IMG/VR virus record: IMGVR_UViG_3300023174_000078
Location: 1 to 64,000 of that record
Direction: 5' to 3' (one strand)
Length of the DNA: 64,000 nt
From: a virus
Positions 1 to 7,437 of this stretch are shown piece after piece. The translations under genes and the position numbers were made by a program. Positions within the stretch are counted from its first letter, which is position 1, and every line of letters starts with the position of its first letter. Under the pieces are notes generated by a model that was not told the origin of the DNA, ran no database searches, and saw only the letters and a program-made list of their open reading frames with translations.

Positions 1-720
1 ATCTAAAAATTTAGCTTCTAGCAGAGAATCCGTAGTGGTAGATGTTCCTGCGTAAATAGTAGTGGGCATTCTGGATGCCTTTTGACACTGCTCAATATCA
101 GGCAAGAAGTCCGGGTCTAGTAGCTGACATTCGTCAAAAAGGGCCTCGTCGCAAGTTTTGCTTCGAGCCTCCTGTGTATCTGTCAGGCACTTTACCATCA
201 TCGTAACGGATTCATTCGGATACTCTTTATATTTTAAATTCTGTCTATAGTCTTTATGTACTTGGTAAAATCTAAATGCTCGTTCCATTTCGCGTACACG
301 GTTTGCGTATGTGTCCAAGAAAGATTGGTGCGGAACAATATACATACTCCTCCGTTTACTCATGATATGCGCATACATCAATTGCCTAGCACTAAGACTA
401 GTACTTTTTCCTATTTGTCTCCCCGCCCGAATCGCCAAAAACCCACCGATTTGCATATGAAACATAGCAAATGAATAAGGTCTGGCAGAGCAAGATAATG
501 GCTTATCGTATGGGTACTGCGGAAAGAAATACGGAACCAGCAGCCCCGCATTGTATTTGCAAAGTCTGTAAATATCTATTATCCTACTGGCTATCTTGTC
601 ATTACCGTGCGGGTCTCCATCAGTTTCTTTTTCTAACCGTTTGATATCGTCAGTTAACGCTTTAAGTTTATACCTAAACTCAGCATTTGTTTTGACTTCC
701 CAGTTTAAATCAATGTACAT
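1..720 (-). CDS. terL: Terminase large subunit, N-terminal part (runs off left edge)
   Basis: ATPase motor that packages DNA into the prohead. Reading the minus strand from 720 gives about 240 residues without a stop up to the window edge. I see a Walker A motif, RAGRQIGKST, at about residues 98-107, and a Walker B with catalytic Glu, EALFDECQLL, at about 193-202, in the order and spacing of T4-like terminase ATPases. An in-frame TAG lies 24 bases upstream of the ATG, so the start at 720 is the first possible one. The nuclease domain would lie outside the window. The gene starts 2 bases from a divergent gene. Confident in the family. Confidence 0.88.
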   Translation of the reverse strand, partial: MYIDLNWEVKTNAEFRYKLKALTDDIKRLEKETDGDPHGNDKIASRIIDIYRLCKYNAGLLVPYFFPQYPYDKPLSCSARPYSFAMFHMQIGGFLAIRAGRQIGKSTSLSARQLMYAHIMSKRRSMYIVPHQSFLDTYANRVREMERAFRFYQVHKDYRQNLKYKEYPNESVTMMVKCLTDTQEARSKTCDEALFDECQLLDPDFLPDIEQCQKASRMPTTIYAGTSTTTDSLLEAKFLD

Positions 721-722
721 AT

Positions 723-959
723 ATGGCTTTCTCTTACACCGCTAATTCTTTAAGGCACATCCGTCCAAATCGTTTTTTTAAAGCTAGATTTAGAAATATC
801 AGATGGAATAGAGATGACACTATTGTTGTTGACAGCGCGCCTGTCAATGATAATAAATTCATACCCGCAGATCCTGAAGTAGCAAACGAACGTCTGCTTA
901 ACACACTCAATAACACAAATGGCAAACTCGAAAGAATCAGAAACCGCTACAACGGATAA
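723..959 (+). CDS. Small basic hypothetical protein
   Basis: 78 residues rich in Arg and Asn, no family recognised. It starts at the ATG inside the sequence CATATATG, which also holds the divergent terminase start, so there is no room for a ribosome binding site or promoter outside the terminase coding sequence. Its 3' end overlaps the next gene by 41 bases in another frame. Such overlap and the position beside terL suggest a small packaging or virion gene, but this is inference. Confidence 0.6.
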   Translation: MAFSYTANSLRHIRPNRFFKARFRNIRWNRDDTIVVDSAPVNDNKFIPADPEVANERLLNTLNNTNGKLERIRNRYNG

Positions 960-1377
960 AGTTGATAAGGCGGAAAATAAAACGGCTGAGAGTTTTCAGA
1001 AAGTTCTTGCATTACTTCAAGAAATTGCTAAAAAGCTTCCAGAGGTCGAAAAGACATTTGACCCTGTAGCTTACCTGATCAATTCTTTAAAACCCTCAGA
1101 CGTACTAATTGAATATAAAATTGTTGCGCACAGCAAAAATGGAGAAATATTCAACATCGAAGGCGTAAATAACTTGCCCCGATTATTTGATGAGTCAATG
1201 CTTCCAGAAGCACCTTCCAATTTTGAAAATGCATTTAATGCCAGCATCATTCGTCCTGCTCTAAATGCATTCATGAAATACACCCGGGACAAGGTTGACG
1301 AGTATAAAAAACCAACTTCCATTTCTCAGGCATTAGCGTTACCGACAGCAGATCAGCAAGATTTCATTTCCGAATAA
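919..1377 (+). CDS. Hypothetical protein, upstream of thyA
   Basis: 152 residues. The first 25 are Lys/Glu/Thr-rich and look disordered, followed by a helical, acidic segment and a mixed domain. No catalytic motif seen. It ends 5 bases before thyA, so the two are probably cotranscribed. Function unknown; a link with the terminase (for instance a small terminase) is possible from position only. Confidence 0.75.
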   Translation: MANSKESETATTDKVDKAENKTAESFQKVLALLQEIAKKLPEVEKTFDPVAYLINSLKPSDVLIEYKIVAHSKNGEIFNIEGVNNLPRLFDESMLPEAPSNFENAFNASIIRPALNAFMKYTRDKVDEYKKPTSISQALALPTADQQDFISE

Positions 1378-1382
1378 AAGTT

Positions 1383-2981
1383 ATGATTGAGTATCAAAAG
1401 TTAATGAGGCAGGTGTTAGAGAATGGTGTATATAAAATGGATAGGACCGGTACTGGTGCTATATCTGTTTTTGGTACACAGAGCCGTTACAATCTGGCGG
1501 ATGGTTTTCCGTTGGTGACCACCAAGAAAATGTTTACCCGTGGAGTAATTGGCGAACTTCTGTGGTTTATAGAAGGTAATACTAACGCGCATTACCTGGA
1601 AGAAAAATACGGAATTAAATTTTGGAAAGATTGGGCAGATCCTGAAACTGGAGAACTCGGACCTTTGTACGGTAAGCAGTTGAGAAACATTGAGTACTCT
1701 TACTGGGTAGAGCCTAAACTACGTGCGCAAGCGCCAGCAGAGTTAATCTTGAAAACTAATTACGATAAGAATGTTATTGTAGACTATTTATCCGGAGAAT
1801 CGGTATATCTGGGTAAAACAATCCAAACCAAAGAATGCGGACTATGTACAGTAGTTAAGGAGATTTCTGCGCCGTCTGGTAGAAACCAATTCGATGTGCA
1901 ATTCCACAATACTGGTTACATTCGGCGTGTAGATTACGCCGCTGTACAAACTGACACAATTAAGGATCCATACTGTCAGTCTGTATGCGGTGTAGGCTAT
2001 TACGGCGAGTTTGAAGAAGATGAACACACGCCTATATTGAAAACAGTATGGCGTGAAATGTTACGCCGATGCTATAACACTGAAAGCGACTCTTACAAAG
2101 GTTACGGGGCAAAAGGCGTACATGTGCATCCGTCATGGCTTTGCTTCGCTAATTTCAACAAGGATGCTAGAACTTTAACAAATTGGAATTGTCGTTTAGA
2201 GTATGGATCTGAATACGAGCTGGATAAAGATGTGCGCTATGCGGCCAATTACTACAGTAAAGAAACCTGCATGTGGTCTTCTAGACTGGAACAAGGTTAC
2301 AACACATCAACTAATAGACCTTTCAAATGCTTGAATCCCGCAGGAGAAGAAATTTTCTTAAAATCCGTAGGCGAGGCTAAAAGAAAATACAATCTGAATA
2401 TATCCGCTGTTCATCGTTGTTTAAACGGGGAACTTCAAACGCATCACGCCTGGAGTAATTTTGAGTATGTATATGAAGAAGGTAAAGTGTGTCGCACGCG
2501 TGTAATCGATCAACTAAAAGAAGTCATAGCTGAAATTAAACACAACCCTGACAGCAGAAGATTAATCATTAGCTTATACAATCCGCATGAAGTTGATAAA
2601 ATGAATTTACCGCCTTGTCATGGTAATATGATTCAATTCTTCGTAGACGATGAAAAAAGATTAAGCTTGCATATGTATCAAAGAAGCGGCGATGTATTCA
2701 TAGGAGTACCCGTAAATATTGCCAGCTATTCTTTGCTACTCATGATGGTAGCGCAAGTTACTGGGTATACAGCGCATGAATTTATACACACACTTGGTGA
2801 TGCGCATCTTTATGTGAACCATATTGAACAAGCTAAACTCCAACTTTCCCGGGAACCTCTGGAAGGTCCAGCTATGTTAATCAATCCAAATGTTAAAAAT
2901 ATTGATGATTTCAAATATACGGATTTTGAATTGCTGAACTACGAATGTTATCCTGCCATTAAAGCTGAGATTGCTGTTTAA
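1383..2981 (+). CDS. thyA: Thymidylate synthase with in-frame HNH-endonuclease insertion
   Basis: Makes dTMP from dUMP using methylene-tetrahydrofolate. The protein is 532 residues against about 264 for normal ThyA. Residues 1-102 match the N-terminal part ([28 protein letters not shown]). Residues from about 373 to the end match the rest, including catalytic Cys412 in PPCHG and the dUMP-binding [17 protein letters not shown]. Between them lie about 270 residues of homing-endonuclease type. No stop or frameshift interrupts the reading frame. The insertion falls in the loop after YGKQ, which varies between ThyA families, so the enzyme may still fold. A hairpin terminator follows at 3001-3032. 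ThyA identity is certain; whether the insert is removed is not known. Confidence 0.93.
   Translation: MIEYQKLMRQVLENGVYKMDRTGTGAISVFGTQSRYNLADGFPLVTTKKMFTRGVIGELLWFIEGNTNAHYLEEKYGIKFWKDWADPETGELGPLYGKQLRNIEYSYWVEPKLRAQAPAELILKTNYDKNVIVDYLSGESVYLGKTIQTKECGLCTVVKEISAPSGRNQFDVQFHNTGYIRRVDYAAVQTDTIKDPYCQSVCGVGYYGEFEEDEHTPILKTVWREMLRRCYNTESDSYKGYGAKGVHVHPSWLCFANFNKDARTLTNWNCRLEYGSEYELDKDVRYAANYYSKETCMWSSRLEQGYNTSTNRPFKCLNPAGEEIFLKSVGEAKRKYNLNISAVHRCLNGELQTHHAWSNFEYVYEEGKVCRTRVIDQLKEVIAEIKHNPDSRRLIISLYNPHEVDKMNLPPCHGNMIQFFVDDEKRLSLHMYQRSGDVFIGVPVNIASYSLLLMMVAQVTGYTAHEFIHTLGDAHLYVNHIEQAKLQLSREPLEGPAMLINPNVKNIDDFKYTDFELLNYECYPAIKAEIAV
1689..2498 (+). mobile_element. HNH/NUMOD-type homing endonuclease module inside thyA
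   Basis: Boundaries are approximate. In order I see the N-terminal domain typical of free-standing phage HNH endonucleases ([17 protein letters not shown], then [10 protein letters not shown]), the core [10 protein letters not shown] ... [12 protein letters not shown] ... FANF ... DKD ... YSKETC, and a C-terminal NUMOD1-like DNA-binding segment ([18 protein letters not shown]). There is no intein N-terminal Cys block with a TxxH motif and no C-terminal His-Asn plus Cys/Ser/Thr, and the frame stays open, unlike most group I introns. It therefore looks like an endonuclease gene fused into a host gene loop rather than a splicing element. Confidence 0.75.
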
Positions 2982-3000
2982 TTTAAATTACATATTTATG

Positions 3001-3032
3001 GAAGGGGTACCTCTGCAATGGGGTACCCCTTC
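3001..3032 (+). terminator. Hairpin after thyA
   Basis: Perfect 11-bp stem: GAAGGGGTACC at 3001-3011 pairs with GGTACCCCTTC at 3022-3032. It lies directly downstream of thyA and directly upstream of the promoter-like element at 3033. The run after it is not T-rich, so it may insulate the promoter rather than act as a classic terminator. Confidence 0.6.
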
Positions 3033-3050
3033 GTGTTATATAAATTTGTA
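3033..3050 (+). promoter_or_regulatory. Repeated phage promoter element, copy 1
   Basis: GTGTTATATAAATTTGTA, repeated exactly or nearly so at five other intergenic sites in this window. The core TAAATTTG fits the Bacteroidota -7 pattern TAnnTTTG; no -33 TTG is evident. A hairpin ACCCT-tacac-AGGGT (3051-3065) follows at once. Drives the gene at 3096. Confidence 0.72.
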
Positions 3051-3095
3051 ACCCTTACACAGGGTATTAATTAATAAACAACACAAAAATATTAT

Positions 3096-3530
3096 ATGAC
3101 AACCACAACTAACCTGAACAGCATCTGGATAAATTGGACACTACAGCACACTTGTACCCGTGGTTGGGCTCACTTAGCTGGAGAGCTCCCTGACGGACGG
3201 CGAGTTATATGTTGGGGTAACACCACCAAACCGCTGAGCTGGTCAAAGTGTAAGGTAGAGGAACTTCCAGAGGAGCGCGCGGCAAAGCTTGGGGTTACCC
3301 TCCTTGCTTTCGAGCACGTCGTCCCCTGGCTGCAGCTATTTACTCGTGGGGAAAATACTATGCAGCTCAACGAAAATGAAGCATCCAGCCCATGGACAAC
3401 CGAGTCCTTGGACAATGATTGGTACCGTAAACTGGATACAATCACCGGCCCATGGACAAACGAGTCATGGACAATCGAGTGCGTACCCGATGATTGGAAA
3501 CTTAAACTGGATACAATCAAACGCCGTTAA
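3096..3530 (+). CDS. Hypothetical Trp-rich protein with internal repeat, probable early gene
   Basis: 144 residues, very rich in Trp (WINWTLQHTCTRGW at the start). The C-terminal half holds two related units, SPWTTESLDNDWYRKLDTI and GPWTNESWTIECVPDDWKLKLDTI-like, about 25 residues each, so it has grown by internal duplication. It lies alone between promoter copies 1 and 2, with a terminator behind it, so it is a single-gene transcription unit. Function unknown; single-gene early units in phages often encode host-takeover proteins. Confidence 0.75.
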   Translation: MTTTTNLNSIWINWTLQHTCTRGWAHLAGELPDGRRVICWGNTTKPLSWSKCKVEELPEERAAKLGVTLLAFEHVVPWLQLFTRGENTMQLNENEASSPWTTESLDNDWYRKLDTITGPWTNESWTIECVPDDWKLKLDTIKRR

Positions 3531-3547
3531 TCCTAATAATACAGAGA

Positions 3548-3580
3548 AAATCCCACATAGCAATATGTAGGATTTTTTTT
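3548..3580 (+). terminator. Rho-independent terminator
   Basis: AAATCC...ACATA pairs with TATGT...GGATTT around a GCAA loop, with one internal C/A mismatch, followed by a run of T to 3580. It closes the unit of the gene at 3096. Confidence 0.8.
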
Positions 3581-3595
3581 ACTTATTAGCTATAG

Positions 3596-3631
3596 GCAAT
3601 GGGGTACCCCTTCGTGTTATATAAATTTGTA
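3596..3631 (+). repeat. 36-bp direct repeat carrying promoter copy 2 (first copy 3015-3050)
   Basis: Bases 3596-3631 are identical to 3015-3050: GCAAT, the palindrome GGGGTACCCC, TTC, then the promoter element (3614-3631). A different hairpin follows, GTACG at 3629-3633 with CGTAC at 3652-3656. The perfect identity over 36 bases points to a recent duplication of the control region. It drives the gene at 3667. Confidence 0.8.
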
Positions 3632-3666
3632 CGCACCGGAATTATCTAGGACGTACTTTCATAGTC

Positions 3667-5664
3667 ATGTTTAAAAACATAAAGCAACAAGTACAACAGC
3701 GCTTCAGTGAGCTGGTTAATAACGGACCCATTTTTTATGTGTCCGTTGATAAGGAGAAGATCTGGGATATTTATCTCAACGCCTTCCCCGAACAACATAA
3801 GCAGGAAAATACCTGCAACTGTTGCAAGTCGTTTATCCGCCAGTTCTCATGTCTGGTTGGAATCAAGGATAATAAAATCCTGACCCTTTGGGATTTCGAA
3901 TGTACCGACCCGGAATACAAAGACGCCGTTAAGGCACTCCGGGATTATATCCTTACTTGTCCTATCGATTCCGTGTACGTCAATTCGTTCGACAAACTTG
4001 GCACGGATAGAAATCCTGATACAAAGCGCAACCTTATCTGGGAGCACTATTTTGTTACCCTTCCTAAATCAATGGTTTTGAAGGAGGATAAGATTGGTCC
4101 TCATCAAGGCACAGCTCGAGACAACAAGAACGTTCTGAAGCGTTCATTGGAAGAGATCACGGATGATGCGGTCAATACCACATTGGAATTGATATCGCAA
4201 AACTCCCTTTACCGGGGCAACGAACATCAAGCAACACTGGTGGCGTTCCGCAAACTCAAAGAAGAATTCAAGAAGGTTCCAAAGGCCTTACGTGATAACT
4301 TCTGCTGGGTTCAGTCCATGGGTACTCACGCCGCAGTGTGCCGCGTTCGGAATACGTCTATCGGTACACTGCTGGTTGATCTGTCTGAAGGTCGCGAGCT
4401 GGATGCCGCAGTCAGCGCGTTTGAGCGCGTTGTGGCTCCTGCTAACTACAAGCGCCCTACCGCCCTGGTTACACCCAGGATGATTGAACAGGCACAGCAG
4501 AGACTAACAGAGCTGGGACTGTTGGGTTCGCTGGAAAGGCGTGTCCTGGACAGTCGTGATCTTAATGTGAACAACACTCTGTTTGTTCATCGTCCGTCTG
4601 GTGGCGTGGTCGCTGATGTATTCGCAGAACTCAAGAAGGAGACCGTTGTTAATCCCAAAAGCCTGAACAAGGTAGAGGAAATTAGCATTCAGGACTTTAC
4701 AGATAAAGTCCTCCCAACTGCCAAGGCAATTAAAGTTCTAGTGGAAAATCACCACATGCCGAACTTCGTTACAATGGTAGGTCCGAAGAATGCGACTGAC
4801 CCGACCATGTTCAAGTGGGGCAACAACTATTCCTGGGCATACTCCGGGGATGTTGCGGATTCAATTAAAGAACGTGTGAAAGCAGCGGGCGGTAACGTCA
4901 CTGGCGTTCTGCGTATCAGCCTGTCGTGGTCTAACCACGATGACCTGGATCTGCACGTCTTTGAGCCGAACAATTATCGCATTTATTACGGTAACAGGTC
5001 GCAGACCTCTCCGTCAGGTGGGCGGCTTGACGTCGACATGAACGCAGGCCGCGGACAATCTCGTCAGCCTGTTGAGAATATCTTCTGGGCGCAAGAGCCT
5101 AAGCTCGAGGGTAAATACGCAGTTGTTGTGAACAACTATTGCCGCCGCGATAATAAAGATGGCGGCTTCGAGGTGGAGATTGAATACAATGGCGAAACTG
5201 AGATTTTTACTTCCAGCACTAATGCTGCGTCAGGTAAAGATTTCCATATTGTTGAATTCAATTACACAAAGAAAGACGGTATTCAGTTTATCAATTCAAA
5301 TGGTAAATCGAATATTGCCAAATATAATTCCAGAGAAAAGTGGGGTGTTAAGACCGGACAGTTCGTACCTGTTCGCGCGGTAACGCTCTCGCCTAATTTC
5401 TGGACTGAAGCAGCAGGAAACAAACATTACATGTTCCTGTTGGAAGGTTGTAAATCGGATGAGAAAGCTCGTCCATTTTTCAACGAGTTCCTTACACCCG
5501 AACTGAGTGCGGATCGTAAGGTATTCGAAATTCTAGGCAGCAAAGTCAATGTGGAAAAGGCAGAAGATGAATTGTCCGGTCTCGGATTTTCCGATACAAC
5601 GCGCAATCATGTTTTTGTTGAAGTCGAAGGCGCGTTCAAGCGTGTCGTCAAAGTTAAGTTCTAA
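3667..5664 (+). CDS. Large protein with DUF2135 (YfaP-like) domain
   Basis: 665 residues, soluble, no signal peptide. Residues about 410-530 form a DUF2135-like beta domain: DLDLHVFEPNNYRIYYGN, GGRLDVDMNAG, ENIFWAQEPKLEGKYAVVVNNY. In bacteria this domain occurs in proteins of unknown role, often beside von Willebrand-type modules. The N-terminal 400 residues match nothing I recognise and contain a CNCC cysteine group near residue 50. Base composition is richer in G+C than the flanking genes. It is followed by the gene at 5701, and the pair may form an early operon under promoter copy 2. Function unknown. Confidence 0.85.
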   Translation: MFKNIKQQVQQRFSELVNNGPIFYVSVDKEKIWDIYLNAFPEQHKQENTCNCCKSFIRQFSCLVGIKDNKILTLWDFECTDPEYKDAVKALRDYILTCPIDSVYVNSFDKLGTDRNPDTKRNLIWEHYFVTLPKSMVLKEDKIGPHQGTARDNKNVLKRSLEEITDDAVNTTLELISQNSLYRGNEHQATLVAFRKLKEEFKKVPKALRDNFCWVQSMGTHAAVCRVRNTSIGTLLVDLSEGRELDAAVSAFERVVAPANYKRPTALVTPRMIEQAQQRLTELGLLGSLERRVLDSRDLNVNNTLFVHRPSGGVVADVFAELKKETVVNPKSLNKVEEISIQDFTDKVLPTAKAIKVLVENHHMPNFVTMVGPKNATDPTMFKWGNNYSWAYSGDVADSIKERVKAAGGNVTGVLRISLSWSNHDDLDLHVFEPNNYRIYYGNRSQTSPSGGRLDVDMNAGRGQSRQPVENIFWAQEPKLEGKYAVVVNNYCRRDNKDGGFEVEIEYNGETEIFTSSTNAASGKDFHIVEFNYTKKDGIQFINSNGKSNIAKYNSREKWGVKTGQFVPVRAVTLSPNFWTEAAGNKHYMFLLEGCKSDEKARPFFNEFLTPELSADRKVFEILGSKVNVEKAEDELSGLGFSDTTRNHVFVEVEGAFKRVVKVKF

Positions 5665-5700
5665 TTCAAATCAAACCAGCACACCAAGAAATAAAACAAA

Positions 5701-6093
5701 ATGACACTGGAAACACTCGTTATCAAAGCCGCCCGCCAAAAATGGCGTTTTGCCAGCACCAAGGGACATCTGTCTTTTGAAGATCTCTGGGATCTCAATC
5801 TTGAGGCCCTGGACAAAGTGGCCGTCGCATTGGATGAAAAGATCCAAAAGGGAGGGCGTAAGTCTTTCATCACCAAGCGCACCGAAAGCATGACCGAAGA
5901 ACAGGGCATGTTCGATCTCGTCACATATGTGATCGAGACCAAGATGGCAATGATGGAAGCGGCCAAAGATCGCGCAGCCCGTGCCTCGCAGAAGGAGTTC
6001 CTTGAGGACCTCAAGAAGCGTAAGCAGATCGCGTCGCTGGAGAATCTGTCTCTCGAGGACATCGAGAAGCAGATCGCGTCTCTCGACGTGTAA
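5701..6093 (+). CDS. Conserved phage hypothetical protein, helical
   Basis: 130 residues, highly charged and almost entirely helical, with a C-terminal coiled-coil-like stretch full of Lys, Glu and Ala. The N-terminal pattern (IKAARQKWRF ... FEDLWDLNLEAL) is one I associate with small conserved phage proteins of unknown function. It follows the DUF2135 gene by 36 bases with no terminator between them and ends just before the hairpin at 6101. Confidence 0.78.
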   Translation: MTLETLVIKAARQKWRFASTKGHLSFEDLWDLNLEALDKVAVALDEKIQKGGRKSFITKRTESMTEEQGMFDLVTYVIETKMAMMEAAKDRAARASQKEFLEDLKKRKQIASLENLSLEDIEKQIASLDV

Positions 6094-6100
6094 AGCAAAG

Positions 6101-6133
6101 AGTACTGCCGGGAAGTACCTGGCAGTACTATTT
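6101..6133 (+). terminator. Hairpin terminator
   Basis: AGTACTGCC at 6101-6109 pairs with GGCAGTACT at 6121-6129 around an 11-base loop, followed by ATTTT. It lies only 14 bases before the next start codon. Confidence 0.65.
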
Positions 6134-6142
6134 TATGCCTAT

Positions 6143-6619
6143 ATGAGAACAATCGTCAGATACGCATCAGAGCTAGGAGTAGAATTTGATACAGCAGAAC
6201 TCGCCGCTAAAGATGACGAGCGCTTGCCTAGAATTATAGAAACCTACCGGCACGACTTACAAAGAATGGAGTCGGGGCTGGAGACTTTCGGGAAAAGCCC
6301 AGTGACTGAAGAGTTGAAAGAGCACTGGCGCGTCGCTATCAAAGAGTACGAACTACTATGGGAGAAAGCTCAGGCGAACAAGCCTAAAGGTACACAAGCT
6401 AAAATTGAACTTCTGTACAACGGCGATTATCCCGGGTATCAATGCGTACGTGTAAATGACGAATGGTTGACTACTGCAGAAGCCGCCCTACTGTGTAAAG
6501 TCTTTAAGACTAACAACCTTGAAGAGCTGTATGACAAAGTAGGATTATCAAAAAATTGGGATGGTATACCGAGCGAAGAACACGAACCCTTCACAGGGGT
6601 TATAGCCATCTCGCAATAA
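6143..6619 (+). CDS. Hypothetical protein
   Basis: 158 residues, no known family. The frame is open from 5981, but that extension would overlap the previous gene and read through the hairpin; the ATG at 6143 gives a normal start (MRTIVRYASELG). The first 100 residues are acidic and helical, the rest is mixed alpha/beta with YPGYQCVRVNDEW. It ends just before promoter copy 3. Confidence 0.75.
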   Translation: MRTIVRYASELGVEFDTAELAAKDDERLPRIIETYRHDLQRMESGLETFGKSPVTEELKEHWRVAIKEYELLWEKAQANKPKGTQAKIELLYNGDYPGYQCVRVNDEWLTTAEAALLCKVFKTNNLEELYDKVGLSKNWDGIPSEEHEPFTGVIAISQ

Positions 6620-6630
6620 TACACATTGTT

Positions 6631-6648
6631 GTGTTATATAAATTTGTA
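6631..6648 (+). promoter_or_regulatory. Repeated phage promoter element, copy 3
   Basis: Exact GTGTTATATAAATTTGTA. It drives the genes at 6768 and 6958. A hairpin, ACGGAT (6648-6653) with ATCCGT (6664-6669), begins at its last base. Confidence 0.75.
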
Positions 6649-6746
6649 CGGATAGGTATATCCATCCGTGAGTTTCCTCACCCATCGTGTGATGGGAGTG
6701 AAGAAAAACCCCACCCTGTGCTTAGTGGATTCGCTTAGGGTGGGGC
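6648..6746 (+). promoter_or_regulatory. Structured 5' leader after promoter copy 3
   Basis: About 100 bases that can form a chain of hairpins: ACGGAT/ATCCGT, GTGAG (6668-6672)/CTCAC (6677-6681), CCCATC (6681-6686)/GATGGG (6691-6696), and CCCCACCCT (6709-6717)/AGGGTGGGG (6737-6745). The first two share two bases and so compete. The start codon of the next gene follows at 6768 after an A-rich stretch. Could protect the transcript or regulate translation. Confidence 0.55.
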
Positions 6747-6767
6747 TAACTTCAAAACATAAAACAA

Positions 6768-6971
6768 ATGACCATCATCGAAAGAAACAAGCAATTGCTT
6801 GAAAAAGCAAAAGCGTGCTCTGGTACAGACGCGCAAATACTACATGCGTTGTCTCAGACGACAGACGCACTGGATGCTCTTTTGTCGCAAGCCCATGCGC
6901 AGTTCGCTGCCGGAGATCGGCATGCGACATTCAATAAGCAAACAATAGAGAGATGCCATGAAACAGGTTAG
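6768..6971 (+). CDS. Small hypothetical protein
   Basis: 67 residues, helical, no family recognised. First gene after the structured leader of promoter copy 3. Its 3' end overlaps the next small gene by 14 bases. Confidence 0.65.
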   Translation: MTIIERNKQLLEKAKACSGTDAQILHALSQTTDALDALLSQAHAQFAAGDRHATFNKQTIERCHETG

Positions 6972-7122
6972 AATAATACTTTTATTGATAAGTATATTTA
7001 TATTTGCAATGGCGTTTACTGTTAATTGCTTTGAGTATAACTTATCTCCTGTTGGTGTGCTACTCACAGTATCAATGTCTATAATATTGGCAGTAACATG
7101 TCCATTTATTAAAGATAAATAA
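6958..7122 (+). CDS. Small two-helix membrane protein
   Basis: 54 residues from the ATG at 6958 (MKQVRIILLLISIFIFAMAF ...), ending in a TAA at 7120-7122. Two hydrophobic segments, residues about 5-22 and 33-50, joined by a short polar loop, predict a small inner-membrane protein. The Lys/Arg near the N-terminus places that end in the cytoplasm. Overlap with the previous gene suggests coupled translation. Role unknown; small early membrane proteins of phages often alter host permeability or exclude other phages. Confidence 0.65.
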   Translation: MKQVRIILLLISIFIFAMAFTVNCFEYNLSPVGVLLTVSMSIILAVTCPFIKDK

Positions 7123-7248
7123 TTGCTCTTAAAGCGCCCCACGCGCTGCTTTGGCAGAATGTGGACGGTTACAAGGCCGAACGCCGCTCCCAGGGTCCGA
7201 GGGAGCTGTTGCTCTGCTTCTTTGCAGAGAACGTTGAGTAAGAGCAAT
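7122..7248 (+). ncRNA. Candidate structured non-coding RNA, domain 1
   Basis: A perfect 10-bp outer stem closes the region: ATTGCTCTTA (7122-7131) with TAAGAGCAAT (7239-7248). Inside it I see AGCGC-cccac-GCGCT, GCTCCC-agggtccga-GGGAGC and CTCTGC-ttcttt-GCAGAG, i.e. a multi-branched fold. The G+C content is far above that of the surrounding genes, and no reading frame of note fits it. It does not match a tRNA, tmRNA or RNase P that I can recognise. Confidence 0.55.
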
Positions 7249-7333
7249 CTTGAGGTACTCTATAAAAAAAAGGAAAATACCTATTAAGCGTGGCCGCGTT
7301 AATGCTGCAATATTGACAAAGCCCCACCTCAAG
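7249..7333 (+). ncRNA. Candidate structured RNA, domain 2
   Basis: CTTGAGGT (7249-7256) pairs with ACCTCAAG (7326-7333), enclosing an inner hairpin of the form ATTAAGCG-tggc-CGC(G)TTAAT. It begins at the base after domain 1, so the two may be one RNA of about 210 bases. The rest of the 7123-7435 gap holds only the two hairpins listed next. Confidence 0.4.
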
Positions 7334-7360
7334 GGAAACAACGACCCAACACGTAATATA

Positions 7361-7377
7361 AACCAGGCCTGGTTTTT
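7361..7377 (+). terminator. Short palindromic terminator
   Basis: AACCAGGCCTGGTT is a perfect palindrome followed by TTT; as RNA it gives a 5-bp stem with a GGCC loop and a T-tail. It would end the transcript of the structured RNA. Confidence 0.55.
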
Positions 7378-7396
7378 GATCGTGTCCTAAGTTGTA

Positions 7397-7437
7397 GAAA
7401 AGCGCGTAAAGTAGAAATACTTGCGCGCTTTTCTTTT
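7397..7437. terminator. Bidirectional terminator
   Basis: GAAAAGCGCG (7397-7406) pairs perfectly with CGCGCTTTTC (7424-7433), with T-rich tails in both directions. It lies between the + strand RNA region and the 3' end of the - strand gene at 7436. Confidence 0.75.

Noticed and set aside
1689-2498. Classifying the thyA insert as an intein
   Set aside because: No Cys/Ser block A with TxxH block B and no C-terminal His-Asn with Cys/Ser/Thr; the residues at both junctions do not fit protein splicing.
3289-3570. 93-codon open frame overlapping the Trp-rich gene
   Set aside because: Another frame of the same repeat-containing sequence; it reads through the terminator and starts in mid-gene.
5661-6152. 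163-codon open frame on the minus strand
   Set aside because: Shadow of the gene at 5701, whose helical, conserved-looking protein is clearly the coding frame.
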